From contig NZ_JALCZU010000007.1 in assembly GCF_023522835.1 (NCBI RefSeq), forward strand, positions 124,001 through 188,000: a stretch of 64,000 nt of DNA, given 5' to 3'. Positions 48,224-56,972 of this stretch are shown here, piece by piece. The notes under the pieces were generated by a model. It did no database searches, had not been told where the DNA came from, and worked only from the letters and a program-made list of their open reading frames with translations. A program made the translations under genes and the position numbers. Source of the DNA: Oceanobacillus saliphilus. GTDB lineage: Bacteria; Bacillota; Bacilli; Bacillales; Amphibacillaceae. Every line of letters begins with the position of its first letter. The stretch's first letter is position 1.

Positions 48224-49732
48224 ATGAAAAGAGTTTCGAAGGTTTTCTACATTGCTGTCACATTAGTTATTATCACCGTTATATTAGGAGCTGCATTTCC
48301 GGCTCAGTTTGAACAAGTCACTACGAATGTTAAAGATTTCGTATCGATGTCATTTGGCTGGTACTATATGCTACTGATGTCAGCACTTGTTATATTTGCA
48401 ATTTTTATAGCTGCAAGTCCATTTGGTAAAATCCGCCTCGGAAAGGATACCGATAAACCAGATTTTTCAACCAAATCTTGGATTGCCATGCTTTTCTCAG
48501 CAGGGATGGGGATTGGGCTTGTTTTCTATGGTGCGGCCGAACCAATCTTCCATTACATGTCAGATGCACCGGTATCCGAAGTCGGTACCGCACAAGCATT
48601 TAAAGATGCTCTTTCCTATTCTTATTTCCATTGGGGTATACATGTATGGGCAATGTATGGAGTTGTCGCACTTTCACTTGCATATTTCCAATTCAGAAAA
48701 GATGCACCCGGGTTAATTTCAACAACACTTAAGCCAATTTTTGGAGACAAAATGGATGGCCCACTTGGTACTGCAGTCGATGTTTTAGCTGTATTTACGA
48801 CTGTATTTGGTGTAGCTACTTCACTTGGATTTGGTGCTGTTCAAATTAATGGTGGTTTATCACATCTGTTCGGTATCGAAATTGGGGTTGTATCTCAATC
48901 ATTTATCATCCTTATCGTTACTGTCCTATTCCTAATCTCTGCATGGACAGGGTTAAGCAAAGGAATTAAATACTTATCCAATACCAATATGGTTCTTGCT
49001 CTCATATTATTTATTGCGGTACTGATACTAGGTCCTACCCTCCTTATTATGAATATGTTCACAGAAACATTTGGATTGTATTTGCAGAATTTCATACAGA
49101 TGAGCTTCCGTACGGCACCACTTGAAGGGGACAACCGCGGTTGGCTTGATGCATGGACTATTTTCTACTGGGCATGGTGGATATCCTGGGCGCCATTTGT
49201 CGGTATGTTCATTGCAAGGGTCTCACGAGGGCGTACGATTCGTCAGTTCTTACTCGGTGTTATTATTATTCCTACCTTAGTTGTTTCAGCATGGTTTGCA
49301 GCATTTGGATCAACAGCAGGTAACATACAGAATAACGGGACAGATCTGACTCAATTTGCGACGGAACTAATCCTATTTAACATGTTCGATAATCTTCCGT
49401 TTTCCTTTGTATTATCCATTATCGCTATTTTGCTGATTGCGTCATTCTTCATCACATCAGCAGATTCTGCAACATTCGTATTGGGAATGCAATCAACACG
49501 CGGGTCTTTGACACCGCCAAATAACATAAAAATAGCTTGGGGGATTGCCCAATCTTCTGTAGCATTGATCTTACTCTATGTTGGAGGGCTCACAGCACTG
49601 CAAAATACGATTATCATTGCAGCACTACCGTTTTCATTCATTATGATACTCATGGCTATTGCCCTCTATATCGCACTTAACAATGAATTAAAACTGATGA
49701 ATAAAAAGAAATCAATTAAGAAAAAAGAGTAA
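48224..49732 (+). CDS. BCCT family betaine/choline/carnitine transporter
   Basis: Sodium- or proton-coupled importer of compatible solutes. 502 aa, twelve membrane helices. Diagnostic segments are SAGMGIGLVFYGAAEPIFHY near residue 90-110, SYSYFHWGIHVWA and the WTIFYWAWWISWAPFVGMF box with aromatic residues that bind the trimethylammonium group. Close in length to B. subtilis OpuD. The basic C-terminal tail (KKKSIKKKE) fits osmosensing members. AGGGGGA precedes the ATG. Confidence 0.92.
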   Translation: MKRVSKVFYIAVTLVIITVILGAAFPAQFEQVTTNVKDFVSMSFGWYYMLLMSALVIFAIFIAASPFGKIRLGKDTDKPDFSTKSWIAMLFSAGMGIGLVFYGAAEPIFHYMSDAPVSEVGTAQAFKDALSYSYFHWGIHVWAMYGVVALSLAYFQFRKDAPGLISTTLKPIFGDKMDGPLGTAVDVLAVFTTVFGVATSLGFGAVQINGGLSHLFGIEIGVVSQSFIILIVTVLFLISAWTGLSKGIKYLSNTNMVLALILFIAVLILGPTLLIMNMFTETFGLYLQNFIQMSFRTAPLEGDNRGWLDAWTIFYWAWWISWAPFVGMFIARVSRGRTIRQFLLGVIIIPTLVVSAWFAAFGSTAGNIQNNGTDLTQFATELILFNMFDNLPFSFVLSIIAILLIASFFITSADSATFVLGMQSTRGSLTPPNNIKIAWGIAQSSVALILLYVGGLTALQNTIIIAALPFSFIMILMAIALYIALNNELKLMNKKKSIKKKE

Positions 49733-49769
49733 AACCTCCAGAAACTTGCTCACCTTTTTAAGAAACAAC

Positions 49770-49806
49770 AGCCCATGCCATTCGTAAAGGCGTGGGCTCA
49801 TTTTTA
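49770..49806 (+). terminator. BCCT transporter terminator
   Basis: AGCCCATGCC pairs with GGCGTGGGCT and is followed by CATTTTTATT. Confidence 0.8.
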
Positions 49807-49977
49807 TTCCTATTCTTATTTACTTAGGAATACATCCAATCCCTATAAAAATACTTCCTATCCAGGGTTGCCAATTATTACAGAACATCCCCCTTAAACA
49901 GTACTTATATGTATGATCACACCCGCTTCCGGGAAAACTATTTATCTAATCACGTTTTCTAATAGGGGTGGATAATT

Positions 49978-50400
49978 ATGATTGAACTACATACAGAAAT
50001 TGAAGGGAAAAGAGCCACTTTCGGTCAAATGCAATCCGGGCTAAAACGTTTAGGTTACTGTTTATGTGGAAATTGGGAGTATGATAGAGGTTTTTTTGAT
50101 GGCATACTGTCACGTGAAGGTGGCGAGACAATATATATCAGACTCCCTTTTCAGGTCATTACAGGTAAGCTCGATCATAGCGATGCCGTTATCGAATTTC
50201 AGACCCCCTTTGTAATAAAACACGTTGTAAATGTCGGGCTGGACAGGAGTGGTTCATCATTGCTGACAGCTACTGGTTTTAGTCAATTTCAGAAACCTTT
50301 GGATACAGATGGACACATAAAATATAAACATAAGTGGGAAGAAATTGGCGAGAGGTCAATCGAGCAGGTTATGCAATATATTTCCATGAATGTTTCCTGA
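49978..50400 (+). CDS. YugN-like family protein
   Basis: 140 aa, no membrane segment. The pattern GYCLCGNWEYDRGFFDG followed by YIRLPFQVITGKLD and PFVIKHVVNVGLD matches the B. subtilis YugN family, whose function is unknown. AGGGGTGG precedes the ATG. Monocistronic in appearance. Confidence 0.8.
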   Translation: MIELHTEIEGKRATFGQMQSGLKRLGYCLCGNWEYDRGFFDGILSREGGETIYIRLPFQVITGKLDHSDAVIEFQTPFVIKHVVNVGLDRSGSSLLTATGFSQFQKPLDTDGHIKYKHKWEEIGERSIEQVMQYISMNVS

Positions 50401-50512
50401 TATATAGATACGGTTGATTTCCTTCGATTTTTTGCCCATACTATACATATAAATTCTTGCATTTTGGGCGTGTATATAACTTTTCAAGGATAATGGCGAG
50501 GAGGAAATCAGT

Positions 50513-50863
50513 ATGTATATTTTCGTGGAAGAAAAGATTAAAGAATCTATCAAGAATGGTGAATTCGAAAATCTCCCCGGAAAAGGAAAGCCACTCGATT
50601 TAAAAGAAGATTTACCCGGGATGCCACCAGAATTGAGACAAGCCTACCGGATATTAAAAAATGCCGGATATATTTCAAAAGAAGTAGAAAGCAAAAATGA
50701 GACGGTTTCACAGCATGATCTATTAACGAGTGCAACAGATGGGAAAGTGAAAGACGAACTTCACAATAGAAAACAATTTGATGCCTTTGCCAAAGAAAGA
50801 AAATTACATACCAATTTTAAATTTAAGGATTATGCTCATAAAATCTATAGGAAATTGTTTTAA
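50513..50863 (+). CDS. DUF1992 (DnaJ-homologue C-terminal-like) protein
   Basis: 116 aa. KIKESIKNGEFENLPGKGKP followed by DLPGMPPELRQAYRILKNAGY is the DUF1992 signature, named after a region in DnaJ homologue subfamily C member 28. It lacks a J domain. Function unknown. GAGGAGG precedes the ATG. Confidence 0.85.
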   Translation: MYIFVEEKIKESIKNGEFENLPGKGKPLDLKEDLPGMPPELRQAYRILKNAGYISKEVESKNETVSQHDLLTSATDGKVKDELHNRKQFDAFAKERKLHTNFKFKDYAHKIYRKLF

Positions 50864-50965
50864 TATTTTCAGAACAAAATCGTAACGAGTGTATTTCCCA
50901 GAGCGATGGCCAAAGTTGATTATGTAGCGTTACTGTATATATCTTAATTTACGAAAAGAGCCATT

Positions 50966-51811
50966 TTAAAACAAATCCATTTGCTTAGGAGCCAATCCTT
51001 CATATTCAATACCGAGCATCTTCTGAAGTTCCTTCGCATTACCAGCCGCATGCCCTCCGGAATTATTATTAAATAACACAATGATATCTTTTGTATCCTT
51101 TGAAAGGTCTGTAATGAGCTTCTTCCACTCTGTCAGCTCCTGCTTATTATATTTATATAAATAGCGAACTTCCCGCCAGTTGTCATTTCCAGATTTATTC
51201 CATCCATGTATATTTCTCCCATGCATACGGACCAAAGTCAACTTTGGATTGGTTACAATTGGTACTAGTGGGATAGAACCTTTTCCAGCCTGAGGTTCAT
51301 CTGCAATGGAATGGATCCACCCTTCCTCTTTCATAAAAGAAATTGTACCAGCACGAAAACGTTCATCAAACCAGGATTGATGTCTAAATTCAAGCGCCAT
51401 CGGAATGTCTTCCATCATCTTTTTGCAATATCTCAAATACGTAACATTTTCCTTCCGACAATCAAACCAGGGTGGAAACTGAAATAGGACCATTGCAAGC
51501 TTTCCCGCCTCCTGATACGGTTTCAAAGATTCTTTGAATGCCCCGAACATCTCTCGTTTGGATTCAAAAGGAATATCCCCACGCTGATGTCCCGTCATAC
51601 CTTGATACGCCTTCACTACAAATTGGAAACGATCCGGGGTTTGCATGACCCACTTCTCAGCATTCCGTACAGGTTGCACAGCATAAAAAGAGGCATCTAC
51701 TTCCACAACCGGAAAATGGCTGCCGTACTCTTTCAGTTTATCTTTTGATTTTACAAGATTATCATACAGGGAATCATGGTCTCCCCATCCTGTAACACCT
51801 ATATGTATCAT
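50966..51811 (-). CDS. DUF72 family protein (YunF/YecE-like)
   Basis: About 281 aa TIM-barrel protein of the DUF72 family. IHIGVTGWGDH at the N-terminus, VEVDASFYA and PWFDC...ALEFRHQSWF are family hallmarks. Function unestablished. I use the ATG at 51811, preceded by GGAGGGAAGA; the open frame extends to 51952 but that part lacks an RBS and does not fit the family start. Confidence 0.86.
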   Translation of the reverse strand: MIHIGVTGWGDHDSLYDNLVKSKDKLKEYGSHFPVVEVDASFYAVQPVRNAEKWVMQTPDRFQFVVKAYQGMTGHQRGDIPFESKREMFGAFKESLKPYQEAGKLAMVLFQFPPWFDCRKENVTYLRYCKKMMEDIPMALEFRHQSWFDERFRAGTISFMKEEGWIHSIADEPQAGKGSIPLVPIVTNPKLTLVRMHGRNIHGWNKSGNDNWREVRYLYKYNKQELTEWKKLITDLSKDTKDIIVLFNNNSGGHAAGNAKELQKMLGIEYEGLAPKQMDLF

Positions 51812-52109
51812 ATTCTTCCCTCCATAGTTAATAGCTGAACATCCAGCTAACCGATTTACCCAGCATATCTGAATATCACCCATTGCAGCCAGTCTTCGTT
51901 TTTTCTCGGATTCATTAAATGAATTACTAAAATCTTTCTGATCAAACTGCATCTAAGGCGATTATACCCCGTCTATTATGGGTACATAACAATAACCACA
52001 AACAAAGAAATGATAGATTAAATAATTCCACGAATCTTTACAAAAATGTGTTTTTGACAATTCATATAATTACTAAATAATACTATATTACTATTTAACA
52101 TTAACGCTA

Positions 52110-52138
52110 TTGACATCACTAACTAATTTTATTATACT
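52110..52138 (+). promoter_or_regulatory. Promoter of the second DoxX gene
   Basis: A consensus-like TTGACA (52110-52115), 17 bp, TATACT (52133-52138). The palindrome TTAC-GAAAA-GTAA lies just downstream (about 52141-52153), where a repressor such as a MarR/HxlR-type thiol sensor could bind (inference). Confidence 0.65.
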
Positions 52139-52175
52139 AACTTACGAAAAGTAATATGAAAGGAGAATTTAGATT

Positions 52176-52574
52176 ATGAATAGAAATGAATTAGCAAAAG
52201 TTATTTTGCGTGTCGTTTTAGGACTTATTTTCTTTGTACATGGATTAGATAAATTTCAAGGAGGCATCGCTAATATTGTTGGATATTTCGAAAGTCTTGG
52301 GATTCCAGGATTTCTGGCTTACGTAGTTGCCTTGATCGAATTAGTTGGCGGATTGGCAATGATTCTTGGAATTGGAACAAAAATTGTTGCTGCACTTTTT
52401 GCAATAATTATGATTGGAGCCATTTTCACAGCAAAACTTTCATTAGGACTGCTTGGTGACGGTCAAATGGCTGGATATGAAATTGACTTGGCACTACTCG
52501 CAATGTCTGTTTATTTCTTAATTTCAACGAAGTCCGTTATTTCTCTTGATTATAAGATTTTCTCTTCAAAATAA
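52176..52574 (+). CDS. DoxX family protein (short)
   Basis: 132 aa, four membrane helices. ILRVVLGLIFFVHGLDKFQGG at the N-terminus is the DoxX pattern; GLAMILGIGTKIVA follows. Related B. subtilis CatD/MhqP-type proteins are induced by quinones and are thought to help their detoxification. Strong AAAGGAG. Monocistronic with its own promoter and terminator. Confidence 0.87.
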   Translation: MNRNELAKVILRVVLGLIFFVHGLDKFQGGIANIVGYFESLGIPGFLAYVVALIELVGGLAMILGIGTKIVAALFAIIMIGAIFTAKLSLGLLGDGQMAGYEIDLALLAMSVYFLISTKSVISLDYKIFSSK

Positions 52575-52593
52575 ATGAAGAAGATAGCTAAAA

Positions 52594-52646
52594 TTCCCCC
52601 TGCCGTATTGCATGTAAAATGCATTCAATACGGCAGGGAGTTTTTC
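52594..52646 (+). terminator. Terminator of the second DoxX gene
   Basis: CCCTGCCGTATTG pairs with CAATACGGCAGGG, with an inner CATG...GCATT segment, followed by AGTTTTT. Confidence 0.85.
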
Positions 52647-52687
52647 ATGAAAATGGTATTTCCTTCTCCATTTCTTCTGCAATGTTG

Positions 52688-53254
52688 TTAAAAACCATAT
52701 TCTGCTTCTTTCGCTTTACGTATTTCTGTATATGTTTCCGTCAATAATACAGTATCTTCAACTAAACGATCGATACGGAATAATACATCATCGTTAATAA
52801 TTTCTTTTCGGTAGAAATCCTTTTCCTCTATAAATACATACGTCTGCACAAGCTGAGCCTTCATATAGGAAAGAATCGGTTTTAATTGCTGATCGACCAT
52901 TAAATAATGCTTCGATGACCCGGCAGTGACGAGCATGCTGACAACTTTATCCAAAAATGCTTTCTCGGGAAGTAAGTCAAAGATGTTCTTCAATGTAGCT
53001 GGTATTGCTGCCTGAAATACAGGTGTCCCGATAATGAGTGCATCAGCTTCCATAATCATTTTCGTAACATACCCGGTGTCGCCTTCATATTCCAAATAGT
53101 TGCGTCCATCACTAAACTGGATATCGTATTCGGCTAAATCGATTAATGTCGCCTCTATATCCGGATATTTCTCTTTAATAACTTTAACTGTATAATCCAT
53201 CGCTGTTCTCGTTTTTGAACCGACGATTGAACCAGATATTCCAACGATTTTCAT
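52688..53254 (-). CDS. NAD(P)H-dependent FMN reductase
   Basis: 188 aa flavodoxin-like fold. GISGSIVGSKTRTAMDYTV is the phosphate loop; ADALIIGTPVFQAAIPATLKN is typical of SsuE-type FMN reductases. It is encoded directly after a luciferase-like monooxygenase gene (12 bp gap) and probably supplies it with reduced FMN. GGGAG precedes the ATG. Confidence 0.88.
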   Translation of the reverse strand: MKIVGISGSIVGSKTRTAMDYTVKVIKEKYPDIEATLIDLAEYDIQFSDGRNYLEYEGDTGYVTKMIMEADALIIGTPVFQAAIPATLKNIFDLLPEKAFLDKVVSMLVTAGSSKHYLMVDQQLKPILSYMKAQLVQTYVFIEEKDFYRKEIINDDVLFRIDRLVEDTVLLTETYTEIRKAKEAEYGF

Positions 53255-53266
53255 GTTTCCAACTCC

Positions 53267-54325
53267 CTAGTTCTTTGCTGTATATTTTTTGATTGCCGGT
53301 AAAATTTCTGTACCGATCAATTCAATATTTTTCTTTAATTTATCAAATGGCACGCCACCAAAATCCATCTGGGCGATATAGCGCTGATGTCCAAACTGTT
53401 CATACTGGTAGAGAATTTTCTCAATGATTTGTTGAGGACTGCCGACATTCATAACATCTTTTGTATCTGCACCTTGGGCAAATTGTTGCTTCGGATAGCC
53501 TCTTCCGTTGATTAGCTGCATCCCTTGATTAACATGTGGATATATTTCTTTTTGCGCCTGTTGTGTCGTTTCCGCAGCATAGAAAAATCCGGCAGTTGAA
53601 ATCGGAAGCTCCGATGGGTCAAAACCACTACGCTTCGCGGCCTCACGGTAAGCATCAATGGAATACTTAAAGCTTGTAGCAGGCCCACCCAAAGTAGCAA
53701 TAAACATTGGAACCCCGGCATACCCCGCTTTAATGGCACTTGCAGGCGGGCCACCAACTGCACGCCAAATTGGCATGGATCCGTTTTTCGGACGAGGAAT
53801 AACGGCTGCATTTTTTAATGGAGCACGAAACTGGCCGCTCCAGTTGACAACTTCCTCTTGTGCAATTTTCAGTAACAGTTCGAACTTTTCTTCAAATAAT
53901 TCTTCATAATCACGTACATTATAGCCTAACAAATCGAAGAGTCCGACTCGTGAAGCACGTCCAGCAATGATTTCCGCACGACCTTTTGAAATAAGGTCAA
54001 TGGTGGCAAAGTCTTCAAATACACGTACAGGATCGGATGTACTTATAATCGTTGAGGAACTGGCGATTTTTATTTTTTCGGTAGCCTGAGCAATAGCAGC
54101 TAGGACAACGGAATGCGCCTGGGTAGTAAAATACTCCTGATGACTTTCACCAACACTGAAGAAATCAATCCCGGCCTGTTCCGCCAGCTGGGCCAATTCG
54201 ATAATTTCATGAATTCGCTGTTCTGCAGAAATCCGCTCGCCTGTATGTGGATCAGGAATGTGGTCTCCGAGTGTGTAAAGACCAAACTCCATTCCTTTAC
54301 TTGGGTCCATTCGATACTTTTCCAT
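53267..54325 (-). CDS. LLM-class flavin-dependent monooxygenase
   Basis: 352 aa luciferase-like enzyme. EFGLYTLGDHIPDPHTG, FFSVGESHQEYFTTQAHSVV and ATEKIKIASSSTIISTSDPVRV are typical; the family usually oxidises sulfonates or long-chain substrates with FMNH2. Forms a two-component pair with the FMN reductase downstream. Substrate unknown; the pair lacks ssuABC transport genes here, so an alkanesulfonate role is not supported. Confidence 0.87.
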   Translation of the reverse strand: MEKYRMDPSKGMEFGLYTLGDHIPDPHTGERISAEQRIHEIIELAQLAEQAGIDFFSVGESHQEYFTTQAHSVVLAAIAQATEKIKIASSSTIISTSDPVRVFEDFATIDLISKGRAEIIAGRASRVGLFDLLGYNVRDYEELFEEKFELLLKIAQEEVVNWSGQFRAPLKNAAVIPRPKNGSMPIWRAVGGPPASAIKAGYAGVPMFIATLGGPATSFKYSIDAYREAAKRSGFDPSELPISTAGFFYAAETTQQAQKEIYPHVNQGMQLINGRGYPKQQFAQGADTKDVMNVGSPQQIIEKILYQYEQFGHQRYIAQMDFGGVPFDKLKKNIELIGTEILPAIKKYTAKN

Positions 54326-54377
54326 CTATTATGCCAACCTCTCTATTATTATATTGGTTAATTACATTTTTGTTGCT

Positions 54378-54560
54378 TTAAGTGCTTTGCTTCTTTCCAT
54401 AATTTCTTCTTAATGCTAGTATAGAATATAACGTAATAATTAGTAAGTACGCACTTAAAAGATACATAGTATACAAAAGGATACTAAAGCGAACGCCAAA
54501 TGGAAAAAATCCTTTAAATATTGTAATGTAGAAGATGCAGAAGATGAATGAAAAGAGCAT
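54378..54560 (-). CDS. Small hydrophobic protein (uncertain)
   Basis: An open frame of about 60 codons from an ATG at 54560 (TTG at 54587 possible) encodes two hydrophobic segments and a basic end (LRRNYGKKQST). It starts inside or just after the terminator of the nucleoside hydrolase and has only a weak AAGGGG upstream. It could be a small membrane protein or chance. Confidence 0.3.
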   Translation of the reverse strand: MLFSFIFCIFYITIFKGFFPFGVRFSILLYTMYLLSAYLLIITLYSILALRRNYGKKQST

Positions 54561-54567
54561 GTAACTA

Positions 54568-54604
54568 AAAACCCCTTTTAGATTCAATGATCTGAAGGGG
54601 TTAT
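54568..54604 (-). terminator. Nucleoside hydrolase terminator
   Basis: On the minus strand AACCCCTTCAGATC pairs with GAATCTAAAAGGGGTT and is followed by TTTAG, about 90 bp after the hydrolase stop. Confidence 0.65.
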
Positions 54605-54690
54605 TTAAATTATGGAGGCTGGGTATAGAGAAGTTTAATCTTCCTCTGTATATGTATTAATAATTATCCTTCTCTTGCTCCTTCATCGGA

Positions 54691-55629
54691 TTAAACTTGT
54701 CTAGCTAGATCAGTAATGTAATCAAAGAAACCGTCCCTGTCTGCTTCATACACCAATTGAACAGCTTTCCCATTGGCGGATTGTTCCGTTTTCCCTTGGC
54801 TTGGTCCATTTTCATGAACAATGCTCATCACTTCTTTTTTCCTTACAAGCTCTTCCTTTCCGATAGTCGCTGTCGTCAATACGTCCCAAAGGAAATATGT
54901 TGAATTTGTCTGGAAGTGGACAAGTGGCGGAACCATCGCATAGCATTGACCAAGAAAATCAATCCCCAATTCTCTTCGTTCGGAAGCCCATCTGTTACGG
55001 ACATCCAATGTGAGAGGCACCATGTTTGTACTTTCCAGCGCTACTAAATCAATAGGAATATTAGAGTCCCATACGACTTTAACTGCTTCCGGGTCCCAGA
55101 AAGCATTCCACTCAGCGGTTCCATCATGTTCAGGTTCTTCCACGTTGCCCTTTTCCAAAAATGTACCACCCATCCATGCCAGTTTTTCAATCTTATCTTC
55201 TATATCTGGTGCTTCTTCCAGTGCCCGCGCCAAATCTGTTAATGGTCCGACGAATAATAAGGTTACTTTCTCATCGCTCTCGCGTATAGATTCAACCAAA
55301 TGTTGATGTGCTGGTAAATCTGCCTCTTTCGTTTTAACGGGTAAAAATTCATTTAATATTGGCAAGGCATCAACTAAGAAGGCATGCATCCGCCAGTCTT
55401 TCGGAAACGGATTTTTTCCGCGTGAATTAGAGAGTGCTACTTCAATTTCCTTACCCTTACCGAATCGATCGATAATTTTTCTGCTGGCAGACACCGCCGG
55501 TTCCAAATAACAATCAGCAGGAATAACCCCAACGCCGATCAATTCAATATCCTTCATTTGTAACAGTAGAAATAGCGAAACTAAATCGTCCACACCACCA
55601 TCATGGTTCAGGTATACTTTTTTTGTCAT
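54691..55629 (-). CDS. Inosine-uridine-type nucleoside hydrolase
   Basis: Cleaves the N-glycosidic bond of ribonucleosides. About 312 aa. The calcium-binding start reads VYLNHDGGVDDLVSLFLLL (usual DxDxGxDDA, here N-x-D-G-G-V-D-D), LLFVGPLTDLA and AEWNAFWDPEAVK follow. The first Asp of the family motif is replaced by Asn, which may alter activity. The ATG at 55629 follows AAAGGAAG; the GTG at 55638 overlaps it. Confidence 0.87.
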   Translation of the reverse strand: MTKKVYLNHDGGVDDLVSLFLLLQMKDIELIGVGVIPADCYLEPAVSASRKIIDRFGKGKEIEVALSNSRGKNPFPKDWRMHAFLVDALPILNEFLPVKTKEADLPAHQHLVESIRESDEKVTLLFVGPLTDLARALEEAPDIEDKIEKLAWMGGTFLEKGNVEEPEHDGTAEWNAFWDPEAVKVVWDSNIPIDLVALESTNMVPLTLDVRNRWASERRELGIDFLGQCYAMVPPLVHFQTNSTYFLWDVLTTATIGKEELVRKKEVMSIVHENGPSQGKTEQSANGKAVQLVYEADRDGFFDYITDLARQV

Positions 55630-55766
55630 AGATTGCACTTCCTTTACATGTTATATGACAAATTTAGTTACTATTATCGTACTCGTCAAATAATTCCTAC
55701 TGGATGCATGCTAAAGTTTTTCATGTTTGATGAAATAAAAAAGAACCTAGAAAACACGCACTCTAG

Positions 55767-56162
55767 CTAATTGATCATTTTCTGGAATTCGTGCAGGTGA
55801 AAATTCCGTACGGATCGAGGAAGAAAACTGCGAATTTCCTCTTCGTTATAACCTATTTGCAAGCGTTTTTCATCAACGATAATTGGTCTTTTTAATAGCT
55901 TGGGATGTTTTTGGACTAAATGGAAAAGTTCGTCCATTGACATCTGATTTATATCGATATTCAATTCATGAAATATTTTTGAGCGTTTCGAAATAATATC
56001 CTCTGTCCCATTTTCAGTCAATCGTAATATCTCTTTAATCTCACTTATTGAAATTGACTCAGAAAGTACATTTCGTTCTGTGTATGGAATTTCGTTCTCT
56101 TCAAACCATGCCCTTGCTTTCCTGCAGGAAGTGCAACTAGGAGTTACATAAAGCGTTACCAT
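55767..56162 (-). CDS. spx: Spx family global stress regulator
   Basis: 131 aa, exactly the usual Spx length. The redox switch CTSC is at residues 10-13, Gly in ENGTEDII and the C-terminal RRPIIVDEKRL-like block (here KRPIIVDEKRL) and YNEEEIRSFLPR are conserved. Spx binds the RNA polymerase alpha subunit and redirects transcription under thiol stress. It lies alone between a nucleoside hydrolase gene and a decayed region, not next to genes that usually surround the main spx copy, so it may be a paralogue. Confidence 0.93.
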   Translation of the reverse strand: MVTLYVTPSCTSCRKARAWFEENEIPYTERNVLSESISISEIKEILRLTENGTEDIISKRSKIFHELNIDINQMSMDELFHLVQKHPKLLKRPIIVDEKRLQIGYNEEEIRSFLPRSVRNFHLHEFQKMIN

Positions 56163-56214
56163 AAATTCACCTCTATACCTTCATTTAAGAACATATTGCT
56201 TTTAAAAAATTGGT

Positions 56215-56300
56215 TGTCATCAAACCTTTCGGTGACAGCCTTAGTTGCGTTTATGCAGGTAGTTAAGTTTCTTGCCCACCTGCATATAAAAGACCCCCGT
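56215..56300 (+). repeat. Repeat family A copy (divergent)
   Basis: GACAGCCTTAGTTGCGTTTATGCAGG...CCACCTGCATATAAA matches the two-hairpin layout of the copies at 32880 and 62625. It lies next to the remnant of an FMN reductase gene, as the 62625 copy lies next to the intact gene. Confidence 0.55.
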
Positions 56301-56317
56301 GCGTGGAACATAGAAGT

Positions 56318-56370
56318 CTCTCTATCTGTTTTTAATGCATGACACCATGCCATTAGCTGATTAATTATTT
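56318..56370 (-). pseudogene. 3' remnant of an NAD(P)H-FMN reductase gene
   Basis: The minus strand reads INQLMAWCHALKTDRE, matching the C-terminal end FDQVIAWSQALKTVRG of the intact reductase at 62029-62589. Nothing else of the gene remains. A promoter and operator of the same type as the intact gene follow at 56430-56487, so the coding part was deleted. Confidence 0.6.
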
Positions 56371-56429
56371 CTTTAGTATTAATTAATATATTACTAATCC
56401 GAGATAAGTAGCCAAAAGAAACTCATTAA

Positions 56430-56487
56430 CTTAATTAATAATATATTAATTAAGTATAATTTTAATTTATCTTCTGCTATCTGTCAA
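56430..56487 (-). promoter_or_regulatory. Orphan promoter and palindromic operator
   Basis: Minus-strand TTGACA (56487-56482), 17 bp, TAAAAT (56464-56459). Just downstream is the palindrome CTTAATTAAT-AATAT-ATTAATTAAG (56430-56454). Same layout as at 62889-62950, but no intact gene follows. Confidence 0.65.
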
Positions 56488-56804
56488 TACTTTTTTAATA
56501 TGCGACAAGGATCTCTATTAAAGTGGATCATTTATCAATCGTTTATGAACTATTTATATTTATTTATTACAAAATTTTTAATGAACTAAACATGGAGTGA
56601 AAGAAATTAACGGGGTTGAGCGTCGATTGGCCGATCGCTTTTCACTAATAGTTCGTATTCCTTTCAATCTTTATCTATATAAAATTTTATAACCTCATGA
56701 ATCAAATTTTCTTTCTTTCAAGGTAATTATATATCGTAACTTGTGATAGGGAGAGCATGATGAAGCAGTTCAAAAACGTCCCCATGCTCCTTTTAGGTCC
56801 ACAG
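56488..56804. other. Intergenic AT-rich stretch
   Basis: I see no gene, terminator or repeat that I can support in this part of the 810-bp gap between spx and the GMC gene; several short open frames lack ribosome binding sites. Confidence 0.5.
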
Positions 56805-56920
56805 TTAATTATATTTCTTCACTAAATCAAAATGGTGTTGTTCATGGATAGCTAATACGTGAATGCTTTGAATAACGTTTGGATAGTAGGCAATAGGATT
56901 AAAAAAGGAAACATTATACT
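56805..56920 (-). pseudogene. Unidentified gene remnant, possibly DinB-like
   Basis: One minus-strand frame reads SFFNPIAYYPNVIQSIHVLA then IHEQHHFDLVKKY and a stop. The HEQHH pattern and final helix look like the C-terminus of a small DinB-type metal protein, but only about 38 codons remain and a TAA precedes them. Confidence 0.35.
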
Positions 56921-56972
56921 CTAAATATTAGCCATGCCTTTATCCATTCTCTGAACATTTACCTTCCTATTA

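Noticed and set aside
51812-51952. N-terminal extension of the DUF72 protein
   Set aside because: The family begins at IHIGVTGW and a GGAGGG site lies just before that ATG; the extension has no RBS.
56156-56353. Small protein gene after spx
   Set aside because: The frame is made of repeat A, a hairpin and the FMN reductase remnant; it has no ribosome binding site.
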